64,000 nt of DNA from Mesodorylaimus sp. YZB2_4 (Eukaryota > Nematoda > Enoplea > Dorylaimida > Dorylaimidae). A program made the translations under genes and the position numbers. Below, one piece after another: positions 44,678-54,158 of the stretch (the first letter of the stretch is position 1; each line of letters starts with the position of its first letter). The notes under the pieces are model-generated. The model searched no databases. It saw only the letters and a program-made list of their open reading frames with translations, and was not told the DNA's origin. Location: the NCBI GenBank assembly GCA_030248295.1, contig JASANH010000304.1, positions 1 through 64,000 of the forward strand. The letters are read 5' to 3'.

Positions 44678-47600
44678 TTACAGTGGGATTCGATTATCCT
44701 TGGCCCATTTTCTCATAACGCGCGTTAAATATTCCACTTGTGGGTGGCCTGTGTTTTGCAACAATTGAATCACATCGCGCAGGCTTTCGCTAAAAATCAA
44801 TTAGAACTGATTAGAAAGATTTATTTTTATTAAAATTTTCCTCGTCCACTGATTGTTTCCAAGTTGTGTTACCTCGGTTCGCGACCTGCAATGACCAACT
44901 GGAACACACCAACGCACGCTCCTCGTTTGCCTTCCCAATATTCAGGATTTGGATCCAAGCGTTCCAAAACGTCGAATGCCTTAGCAGCATAATAAAATTG
45001 TCCCATCTAAAGAATATGGATTTTGTAAATAATTGTGGGCAATTTTGGTTTCTAGGAATTGTGGTGAATTTCAATCATTAAAACAACAACAGTATTGTGG
45101 AAATTTTTTTTTGTGAGGATACGATAGTGTATTTTACACGAAAATGTGCGCTAAGCAGGCTCTTACTCTGTAGCAATCATTGGCAATGAGTTGCAATAAA
45201 TTGAAACTTTCGGTCGATGTTTCCATTTTCAAATAAAGCTCCCACGCCAGTCGTGCTTTCTTGTTCATTATGTCTGAAAATCACAAAAACAAATTGCACA
45301 TACTAATGAAACACCAAGAATGGTCGGTTTTTTCTTGGTTGGACATTGTGCTTCTCTGGATTTCCCCCGATTTTTCCAGGTTTCCAAAACATAAGTTTCG
45401 CTTTTTTCCGAGCATTACTAAACCAATTCCCACTGATTCTGATTCACAGCATGATCAACAAGTACAAAAATTTGCGGGTGATTCAAAATTTTTGGCCTAA
45501 GAATACATACAGCTGGTCTCAGTTTTGTCTGATTTTATCTGAAAAATTCTGATTTTGCCAGGTATTCCAGACAATTTTAGGACCCTTGACTTTTCCTGGT
45601 TTTCTAGCCTCATATGCATTTAAATCCACCAACTTACAGCATCTCGCCAGTGTGCTCACAAAAATATAATCGGATTTGATTTTCTCGCTGTTTATCATTA
45701 ACAGAACCTAAATTGGAAATTTTCCATGTTATTTTTAAAAAAATAGCAAGTTCAAGTACTTCTTCTGCATCTTTATAATTTCCAACAGCGGCTTGAGTCT
45801 GCCCATAATCAAAGTTAAATGTTTCATCATTGTAAAAATAACTCTGAAATTTAGAATAACAAGTGGCAGATGTAACCTTATGTAAATTTTTTTGGCCTCA
45901 CTTTGATAGAATTCAAATAAACGATGACTTCTTCGAATTGTTTTTGCAGAAAGAAGGCCGATGCCATGCACTGTCGACCAGGTATTGTATCTAGAAATAT
46001 GTAAATTGCTCTTTTTCAGTTTTCCTTTCAAAAAATCGCTCAATTTCCTTACCGCATTCAGCTGGTGAACTACCAACATATTGGAAAAATTGTTGGGCCA
46101 ACTTGATATGTTCTTTGTTATTTTGCTGTTGTCCTAATATGCAGTGCACAACCCCTTTGAGAATATATTCCTGCGGACTGCTCGCTTCCAAATCTTTCAT
46201 CAAGTCGAACGCTTCTTGATTGTTTTCTGCAATGCAACGCACAAAGTCAAGACATTAAGGCTTTCACACGCAAAAGTTCAAAAATTTTAAAGTTTTACAA
46301 ATGTGTGAGAGAGGTTTTTTCTGAATGTTTGCAGGATATTAGGCGGGAATTTCGGGTTATTATAGAAGCTAGCTCACCTCAAGTCGAAACTGACTGTTCC
46401 TCATTTTCCAAAAAATTGAAAAGGTACACCTCAGTTATTTTGGTAAGTGCCATAGCAAATATAGTTTTTTCTCGCAGTGCGTGTTCGTTTTCGCGCAGGA
46501 CAACGAGGAGAAAGGCTCATGTGCTATAAAGTGCTCTGACGCCCGCGGGAAATTTAAAAGTGCAAGCTAGACTGCCTTATGCATCTCGACCTCTAGCAAG
46601 AGGTTATCTGGACCAGTAAATTAAATATTCAGGATCATAATGGCGAGATTCGAAGCTGCTGCTTATACTTTTACTGCTGCAGGTTGCTTAATTTTTGTAA
46701 GTAGGTACATGAGTAAGATATATTACAGGAATCAGATATGGCATAACCACAAAATTTTTCGACCAACCTCTCTGCAAATAATAAATAACCAAGTTCAAAC
46801 GAGCCTCGGGTAAAACGTCGACGAGTGGCGGCAATGTTTGCAATGCTCCATCTCCACCACGAAATACGACCTGAATATGAAAAAAAAGGATGCATGGCTG
46901 ACTGAAGGAGTATCTCAGAAAACGGAAAAAGGGTGCAGCTGACTGAAGTATGTATCACAGAATGGAAATTTTTGGTGCCTTTCTATACATTCAAGCGAAT
47001 TTTCAGTCAAATGATTAAATTGTTTCCCGCCAAAAGTTTGAATTATTCTCCTAACAAAAATTTGCATTACTTTATTGCTCAAATTTTCAATTTCTCTCCC
47101 GCCCAAAATTTGACTATTCCCGCCAGAAATTTAGACCGCTTTCCGCCCGAGGATTTGAACCATTGAACATTAAGTGAATTAAACCTCGTCGCCCCCAGCT
47201 GAAGCCCGCCACAAGGCGAGGTATAAAAAATGCCTCTTACCAAATTGTGTCTAACAATATCTCGAGCGAATCCAAACGATGGCGTCGATTGGTCTTGCAG
47301 CGCTTTGAGTTCAGTTTCGGCAGCTTTGCCATTATAAAGTTTAAAATGATTGCAAGATTTCAAATTTAATGCAGTTGCACTGTCCGGGTGTTGCTGCAGA
47401 TAAATTTGCAGAACTTCCTGAAACAATCGCCAAAAATGAATGAGTTTTTTTGTATAGATAGGTTACTAATGTCTGTGAATCAGATTTTCCCGCTGTTTTA
47501 AACAAAATTCCAGAAGGGTGAGGGCCGAGTAGTTTTAGAACATACCAAAGACACGTCGTAATAATCCAATTTGTAGTAGCAAAGCGCCAAATACACATTC

Positions 47601-49377
47601 AGAGCAATAAAATTTCTGAAAAAGAGGCCAAATTAACCAATTGCACTAGAAAGCTGTTTTTGACACTCGCCGATGAGTCAATAATATTCTCTTATAAATG
47701 TCAATTGCTTCTTGGTAATGCGATCTCAAATAATGTATGCTGGCTAAGCACATTTGATCTTCCAAAATATCTTGCAATTTTGCATGATATGCCATCAATT
47801 TTTTTTCATCACCCAATTTATGACTCACATGAAATAATAAACGATTTTGCAGGGTGCAAAATGGACCTGAAATTGAACCACATAGACCTCAAATCAGACC
47901 AGAAAATAGACGACTGAAGGTAAGATATGGAAGACACGAAAGCAATTCTCAGGGCATTGCTTACGGATTAAGCCAGCTATACTACAAAACATGTTATAAA
48001 AATGTGGCTTGCCGCTCAATAGCGGCATGGCGCCAACCTTACAATCCAGAGGGTCCCGGGTTCGAATCACTGTGGCGCCTGAATTTTTTTCAGTGCTGAA
48101 GGACTGATTGTGATCGTGCACAACAACCTCCATTGTCAAGTTAGCAGTTACAAGGGTCGGAAAAGCACAAACATAGTGCACATAGGCGGGCGCTTAGACA
48201 ACCTCGTCGCCACACCCCCTGAAAATGCCCTCATAAGCGCTTGAAAAGATCGAAAGTAACAGCTTACAAAATCCCCGGCTTCCAGCTCGCTTAAAAAATG
48301 TAGCATAACGGTATGTTACCTTTTTCTGCAGACTCTTTGGCTTGCTCGTACATGCCCAAAAAGAATTGGCAGCATCCGACATACATCCATACTTCTTTTG
48401 GACATTCTTTGCGTTTCTGTAGTTTTTCATATTCCTAAACAAGGTTGGAATTCTTTGAACGTCATCTATATACTGTATAAGCTTCGATATAGTATATATT
48501 TGGTATATATTTTTAGCGTATACATAAATTATATTCACATATATATATATAGATATAAATCATATCATGTACATATATATATAACATATATATATGTCAT
48601 ATGTACATTCAGTTAATGTATTTACATAATGCACATTATACATATATATATATATATATCAATAGATTGTATATCCACATATAATGTATTTATATATATT
48701 AATAGATTGAGTATCCGTATGCATAATTTATTCATACAGTATACAAATTATTTGCACACCTCGTGTACCGCCCTCGTGGCCTGGTGGGTTAGGCATCTGC
48801 CTCTCACGCCAGGTGCGCAGTTACGGGCGAGTGTTCGACTCGCGGGCCAGTAAATCATTCCGTGTAAAATGTGTCCCTTCACCCTCGAGTGCGCATAAGC
48901 GTTTGGTGATGTGGTAAAACATGAACACGAACATGAACATGATGCGCATATATTAAATATATATATATATATATATTCTTGAAAAATATAAAATATATGC
49001 ACATACATAGCATAAACTATCGCTTACTTCTAGAGCTCGTTTGTAATCGCCCAGATGAAAAGCGCAGTAGGCTATCCATAAATCAGTCCTCAAGTCTCCT
49101 TTGCCACTTTGACGTTGAAACTGTTCACAAATTAGATGTGAGTTTTTTTATGAATCGTTTTAAGAAAAACTTACGACAAAATATGATAAAGCTCCAGTAT
49201 AGTCACGCTTCTCCAAGAGTTCCTGCGAATCTGGTACAGCTTTCTTGGGTTTTTTGTCAGCCACCGACAAAGCGATGTTTACAATCGAGTCGGGTTTTGT
49301 TCGAGAAAGGATCTGATAGGAGCATAAATGAGGGAGGAAAAACGAAAAACAAAAAATAATGAAACCAAGCTTACCAT
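44678..49377 (-). CDS. IFT56: Intraflagellar transport protein IFT56 (TTC26/DYF-13), 15 exons
   Basis: TPR protein of the IFT-B complex, needed to carry a subset of motility cargo into cilia. Exons (minus): 49377-49375, 49312-49175, 49120-49028, 48434-48320, 47866-47671, 47615-47546, 47417-47241, 46870-46768, 46226-46053, 45990-45902, 45843-45760, 45707-45638, 45273-45167, 45006-44873, 44789-44678. All phases agree; 1665 nt give 554 residues, the usual family length. Family blocks include [137 protein letters not shown] and a [19 protein letters not shown] end. Exon 1 carries only the ATG. The intron after exon 5 best fits a GC donor (GCGAGT). The start is fixed by ATG directly before GTAAGC, and by the following residues ILSRTKPDS, which match the known N-terminus. 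Confidence 0.95.
47013..47165 (+). repeat. Degenerate TTTCCCGCC-NAAAATTTGA tandem array
   Basis: In the intron between IFT56 exons 7 and 8, several units of the type YCCCGCCNAAAATTTGA follow one another (near 47026, 47096, 47118 and 47148), spaced 20-70 bp apart. Related single copies occur elsewhere in the window. Confidence 0.5.
48004..48079 (+). repeat. tRNA-like sequence with B box in IFT56 intron
   Basis: GGCGCC...GTCCCGGGTTCGAATCACT...GGCGCC, with a canonical B box GGTTCGAATC at 48059-48068 and an anticodon-arm-like TTACAATCC. The A-box region is poor and the D arm is irregular. It is more likely a tRNA-derived SINE head or pseudo-tRNA than a working tRNA gene. It lies in the intron between IFT56 exons 4 and 5. 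Confidence 0.5.
48538..48720. repeat. AT-rich microsatellite
   Basis: Runs of (TA)n and TATATG/TACATA variants within the IFT56 intron between exons 3 and 4. Confidence 0.8.
48770..48976 (+). mobile_element. tRNA-derived SINE in IFT56 intron
   Basis: The head (48770-48847) folds like a tRNA. Six of seven acceptor pairs form (GCCCTCG with CGCGGGC). The D stem is GCC/GGC within TGGCCTGGTGGGTTAGGC (an A box). The anticodon loop CTCTCAC gives CTC, as in tRNA-Glu. The T arm GCGAG TGTTCGA CTCGC is perfect, with a B box. A body follows with CCCTCGAGTGCGCATAAGCG, shared with the element at 42002-42367, and an (AT)n tail at about 48950-48976. Position inside an intron between exons 3 and 4 and the tail make a SINE more likely than a tRNA gene. 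Confidence 0.7.
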
Positions 49378-50276
49378 TTTTGGGTAGTTATCATTCGACG
49401 ATACGAGACAAATACAGGTTCTTGGTGGTGTTGTCATCAGTTGCCATGGAAACACGGCGACTTGGCAACCACCGATTTCGATTTCTTGACAACGGGCTGC
49501 AGTCAGCAAGGTCAGCAGAAGGTTTAATCCCCCCCCCATTCGGAGATTAAAGCACTTTTTCATGAAGATGAATGCTGGGACTGACAACCTACTGAAGCTG
49601 ATATCGCCCTATTCAATGGCATCCACGTGGGTTAATGATAGCCAGATCGTGCCCAGTGAGGGGGCCTGGCCTAGAAAGCATAGCCCCATAAGACCTTTCC
49701 TGGTGGGACGAAGGGTGTCACCCACCATCTTTATCGCGCTCTCAGATGCTCAGAGTTGAGCTTATGCTGATCGATTTCCAATCAAGCTGCGACACTCGCT
49801 TTTGACTGCTACACCACTCTGGCGGCATGACACCTTTGGGGGGGGGGGGGGGGGTGAACCAGAGCACCATGACCTGTCTACGTGACTTGCATTGATCTGT
49901 TGCAAACTTTTAGCTGCATTGCTTTGCTCATTACTTGTGTGGGAGTAAAAAATTCTAGTTTTCAGCTGATGAAAAAGCTATTCTACTGGGAAAAATGAAC
50001 GTAGTTAGCCATACTCTACAGAGGTCAAGTTACGATGCACATTTTAAGCCCACGCTCGCACTGGCATAAGTGAAACTGGTTTTTGTATTGAAACCGTTTC
50101 CAGAACAGTTGAGATAATTTTTCGTACAATAGCCTAGGGATAATTGAATAATGTGGCTACAGTCACGCGACTATGCAGAATCCAGTTAATTCCTGTTGCT
50201 TTTTTGGATGCACTTGTAATCTCGAGTTATAATGTGCCAACTAATTTCCAGGAAGGCTGCGTGTATTTTGACCACG
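49378..50276. other. Divergent intergenic region between IFT56 and mucin-like gene
   Basis: Both genes start outward from this 899-bp region, so it should contain both promoters and 5' UTRs; no TATA box was recognised. It contains a G run at 49838-49854. A TTTCCAG acceptor-like site ends at 50251, 25 nt before the mucin-like ATG. Confidence 0.5.
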
Positions 50277-53200
50277 ATGAAACTCCTAATTTCGCTTACA
50301 CTCTTGACTTGCGTTAGTGCACATGGTAGGGTTGAGCAGCAGGGACGACAAGGATTGAATTTGCATCAAATATTCAACGGAAAAAAGCAAAAAGGACATC
50401 AAAGTGCTCAAAACGGGATCAATATGGGCCGAAATGGTGGAGGTGACAGTGGATTTGATGGTGGTCGAACAGGCCGTGTTGGATATTTGTTCTCATGGCC
50501 AAAAGGCCGTGGTGGGGATTCATATGGTGTGCCAGGTTACAAAGGTCATAGTGGATTTTTTGGTGGTAAGTCGGGCTCAAAAGGTCGAGGCGGACATTCT
50601 GGGGAAATATCAGGTCAGAATGGCAAAGGAAAGCCGACTTGGACGTGGAGTCCCGGCCAAGTGGCAAATATGGGTCATAATGGCGTGGCCATAGGCCCAA
50701 ATACGGGTCATGGGCATAACGGCATGCCGCAAATAGATAATGGTTACCCACACCAGGTTGCGCCAGGACACCAAATTTGGAACAAGCCGCCGGGTGGCCC
50801 ACATGGCATGGTTGGAAATCCTGTTGGTCCAGTAATTGCGAATGGAAACATTATTCAGAAACCTATAGCCCAGGTCGGGAACAACTATGGTGCAGCAAGC
50901 ACCAATGGCATAACCCAAACTACGTTGGTTGGAAACTACGGCGATAACGCACAAATGAATTCGACAAAGGCAACTTTTTACACTTATACCACAACCCCAG
51001 TCCTTTCGACCTATTCTCCAACCGTTCTAATCACAAGGACATCAGCTGGTGTCTCTGGCTCTAGCACATCTACGACTAGGAGCTTAGTCCAGGATGGTAG
51101 CACAGGCACTAATGATATCGGGGCCCCTACTCAAAGCACAGCTGGGACTGCTGCACTTACTGCAAGCATCGTCACAACTATTGGCTCAATCTTCACAGCG
51201 AGCACTGCTTCTTCTGTAACCATAGCACCCACAAGCGCCACTGGCACCACAAACCCTACAGAAACACCACACCACGCAGACGTCAGTAGTCCCACTGTGA
51301 GCTCTGGTCTCGCTCAAAGCACTTCATCCTCTGTGAGCACGTCCACCACGTTAACGAGACACCACACAGGGTCTACTAATCATAAACTAACAAATGACCC
51401 CACTGAGAGCCCTGGCTTATCCCTTTCTGCGATATCTGGCGCCACAGGCACCCCTATCCCAACTGGAACAACAGACCACACAGGGGCCAGCAGACAAACT
51501 GATGGTCCCACTGGAAACCCGGGCATTTCCCTTCCTATGAGCACTGGATCTATAGGTACTGACAGCCCAACAAGAACAGCAGACAACACAGGGATTGCTA
51601 AACAAACCTTTGGCACCACTAGTAGCTCTGGCATTTCCCTCTCCATTAGCACCAGTCCAACAGGCAGCCCGAGTCTAACTGGAACAACGGACCACTCAGA
51701 CCCCACTAGACAAACTGATGGCTCCACTGCACCCCATGGGTTCAGTTACAGCACCTCCTCCTCTGGAAGTGCTGATCCCTTATGGAGAACAGACCACACA
51801 TGGATCACTGAGCCACAAACAACTGGTTCCATTGGAATTACTGCACCCTCAGGTACCAATGGCTACACAGGAAGCCTTGCATACCAGAGCAGTTCTATCC
51901 CCTTTGTTGTCACTGGCCTGACAGGAACAAAAGAAAAAACAGGAAGCACTAAACCCATAACTCCCACTGAAGCCCCTAGCTCTAATAGCAGCACCACTCC
52001 CTCTGTGAACACTAGCCCAACTAGAATCCCTGCCCTCGTAGGAATAACAGGCCCCTTTGGAACAACAGATCACTTATCGAACACTGGTCACTCAGAAACT
52101 AGCAGTTCAAAACGCATCACTAATCCTACAGTTACAACTGGCCCTACAGTAGCCCCTACCTACAATAACGGAACTGGTCCCACAGGAACAATAAACATAG
52201 AGGGCGCCAAGCCAACCAATGACCCCGCAGGAAGCCCTGGTTCTATTAGCAGCACTGCCGCCTCGGTGAACAGTGGCCCCACAGAAACCCCTAGCCCAAC
52301 AAAAATCACTGCCCATACAGGAACCATTTCGACTACACAAACCCCTCTCCACAGTAGCCGCACTGACCCTTCCTCGAGCACTGGTCCCATAGGAACTTAT
52401 GACCACACTGAAGGCATGGGCCCCACAGTAAGCTCTAACCACAGTGGCGTCACTGAGCCTTCTGTGAGCACCTTCCCAACTGCAAGTAACGGCCCCAGTG
52501 GAAGCACCAGCCACAGTGGCAACACTCTCTCTTTCGTAAGCACTATGGAAGGTTCTCCACCAACTGGGAGAACTATCTCTTATGTGACCACTAGACACGA
52601 GAGCCCCAGCCACACTGTCGCCACTGCCCTTTCAATGAGCACTCTGACCGTCGACTCCACAATTAGCCCAAGCCACAATGACAGCACTCTTTCTTTTCTG
52701 AGCACCAGAGAGACAGAAACCCCCGTCTTCACAACCCCTACTGTGAGCACTATAAGAGATGGACTCACAACCAGCACTAGCTACAGCCCCAGCCTCTTTC
52801 CTTCTCCAAGTACTGAAACCACGGTAACCTATGACTTTGGCACAAGCCACAGCGGCAGCACATTGACCATTATACCCACTGCATCCAATGAAGTTGCAGG
52901 AAGCCATCGCCATAGCGAAAGCACTCTTCCTCATGAGAGCACTGGACACAACAGCAGCCCTGGCGATTTTGCCTTTTCTGCAAGCAATGACTTCACTGGA
53001 AGCCCTGTTCCTTCTATGAGCACAGACTCACTGCTCTCCGGCAGCACTTCCATAGGCATGACCACACGCATAGCAGCTGAGAGCACATCCACTTTTAGCA
53101 GCGCAGGGGTTAGTGGCAGCAGCTATTCAGCAAACACAGTTATGACTTATGCTAGCGTAAGCAGCACATTGCCTTCACATATCACTGCTCTATCCCTGAG

Positions 53201-54068
53201 CACAGTAGACCATGAGCACGGAGCCCAATCAACCGCACCTCACGTTGAACATACATCATCTAGTTTTTTCATCACAAGCATAAGCCCTCCCTTAAGCACT
53301 GCTGCTTCAAATCCAGCCAGCACATCCGCTGGAAGCACAGCCGCAGCTGGAGCGACGTCAGCCACTGCAAACAACCACTTCGCGGGTACCCCACCTTATG
53401 ACCACAGCCAGCATCCTTCTGGCAGCGGCCATAACGGCGGCCATAATACTATTGATGGCAGCAATTTCAGCTCCATTCAAAGCTCTCCATTGCGTGGCAG
53501 CACTGCTCCAAGCCCAGGCGCTCAAGGCAGCGAAAACAGCGATGCAGACAAAGCAACAACTCAAAATGGATATGAAGGGAAGCCAGAAAACAGCTGGGAA
53601 ACCAGCTGGAATCACGGCCAAGGGGGCGACACCCCTGATGGTAGCAATGGAAGTGAAAATGTGGACTTCGGGGACAGCAAGGAATCCGATGAGAATATGG
53701 AAGACACTAATAATTACGAGTACGGTCACAGGCAGCCAGACAACAACTATGACAGTCACGAGATGGGTGGTCAGCACGGGTATCACCCTGGAAAGGGTCA
53801 CAGTCACGGTGCGTGGAGTTGGCTGATCAGCAGCCGGCCCAGCGGTAATAAGGGGAAGGGTGACTCAAGTTGGAATCACGCGGGTGCTTCTGGTGGAAGC
53901 AAGAACAAGGAAAAATGGTGGACAAGCTGGAGCAAAGGTACAGGTGGGCATGCAGGTAGCAACGCCTGGAGGAACAATTTTAATAGTGGTAATGGACAAG
54001 GCACTGGGTTCTGGAACAGCCGTGGTATCGAATTGTCTCAGGACGGACTGTTCTCTTTTCGAGGTTGA
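50277..54068 (+). CDS. Secreted mucin-like Gly- and Ser/Thr-rich protein, 1263 aa
   Basis: Single long exon, ATG at 50277 to TGA 54066-54068. Signal peptide: MKLLISLTLLTCVSAHG. The product is extracellular. Residues about 20-190 are Gly/Lys/Asn-rich with GRGG, GHSG and TWTWSPG, and few acidic residues. Residues about 230-1060 are Ser/Thr/Pro-rich (mucin-like, likely O-glycosylated) with degenerate repeats of about 33 residues around TGTTDHTG, TDGPTG and GISLS. Residues about 1065-1263 are Gly/Ser/Asn/His-rich with an acidic patch (SKESDENMED) and Trp motifs (GAWSWL, WWTSWSKG, FWNSRG). Cys is almost absent outside the leader. It could be a cuticle, mucus, adhesive or egg-coat component; no named family recognised. 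An in-frame upstream ATG at 50232 lies before a TTTCCAG acceptor and probably is not used. Confidence 0.82.
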   Translation: MKLLISLTLLTCVSAHGRVEQQGRQGLNLHQIFNGKKQKGHQSAQNGINMGRNGGGDSGFDGGRTGRVGYLFSWPKGRGGDSYGVPGYKGHSGFFGGKSGSKGRGGHSGEISGQNGKGKPTWTWSPGQVANMGHNGVAIGPNTGHGHNGMPQIDNGYPHQVAPGHQIWNKPPGGPHGMVGNPVGPVIANGNIIQKPIAQVGNNYGAASTNGITQTTLVGNYGDNAQMNSTKATFYTYTTTPVLSTYSPTVLITRTSAGVSGSSTSTTRSLVQDGSTGTNDIGAPTQSTAGTAALTASIVTTIGSIFTASTASSVTIAPTSATGTTNPTETPHHADVSSPTVSSGLAQSTSSSVSTSTTLTRHHTGSTNHKLTNDPTESPGLSLSAISGATGTPIPTGTTDHTGASRQTDGPTGNPGISLPMSTGSIGTDSPTRTADNTGIAKQTFGTTSSSGISLSISTSPTGSPSLTGTTDHSDPTRQTDGSTAPHGFSYSTSSSGSADPLWRTDHTWITEPQTTGSIGITAPSGTNGYTGSLAYQSSSIPFVVTGLTGTKEKTGSTKPITPTEAPSSNSSTTPSVNTSPTRIPALVGITGPFGTTDHLSNTGHSETSSSKRITNPTVTTGPTVAPTYNNGTGPTGTINIEGAKPTNDPAGSPGSISSTAASVNSGPTETPSPTKITAHTGTISTTQTPLHSSRTDPSSSTGPIGTYDHTEGMGPTVSSNHSGVTEPSVSTFPTASNGPSGSTSHSGNTLSFVSTMEGSPPTGRTISYVTTRHESPSHTVATALSMSTLTVDSTISPSHNDSTLSFLSTRETETPVFTTPTVSTIRDGLTTSTSYSPSLFPSPSTETTVTYDFGTSHSGSTLTIIPTASNEVAGSHRHSESTLPHESTGHNSSPGDFAFSASNDFTGSPVPSMSTDSLLSGSTSIGMTTRIAAESTSTFSSAGVSGSSYSANTVMTYASVSSTLPSHITALSLSTVDHEHGAQSTAPHVEHTSSSFFITSISPPLSTAASNPASTSAGSTAAAGATSATANNHFAGTPPYDHSQHPSGSGHNGGHNTIDGSNFSSIQSSPLRGSTAPSPGAQGSENSDADKATTQNGYEGKPENSWETSWNHGQGGDTPDGSNGSENVDFGDSKESDENMEDTNNYEYGHRQPDNNYDSHEMGGQHGYHPGKGHSHGAWSWLISSRPSGNKGKGDSSWNHAGASGGSKNKEKWWTSWSKGTGGHAGSNAWRNNFNSGNGQGTGFWNSRGIELSQDGLFSFRG

Positions 54069-54152
54069 AACATTGATTTCCATTAGTCACTGCTGATGCT
54101 GGTGCGAGATGAGAGCCTGATTGCGAGACAACTGTGTTCTGGTGAACTGATG

Positions 54153-54158
54153 AATAAA
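54153..54158 (+). terminator. Poly(A) signal of the mucin-like gene
   Basis: AATAAA 85 nt after the stop codon, in a simple 3' UTR setting. Confidence 0.6.

Noticed and set aside
48004-48079. Functional tRNA gene with GGTTCGAATC box
   Set aside because: The D arm and A box do not fold properly, so it is more likely a tRNA-derived repeat.
48770-48847. Functional tRNA-Glu gene
   Set aside because: One acceptor mismatch, an irregular variable region, a SINE body and AT tail downstream and its intronic position all favour a SINE head.
51380-52949. Minus-strand frames opposite the mucin-like gene
   Set aside because: Valine/serine repeats mirror the Ser/Thr codon repeats of the sense strand.
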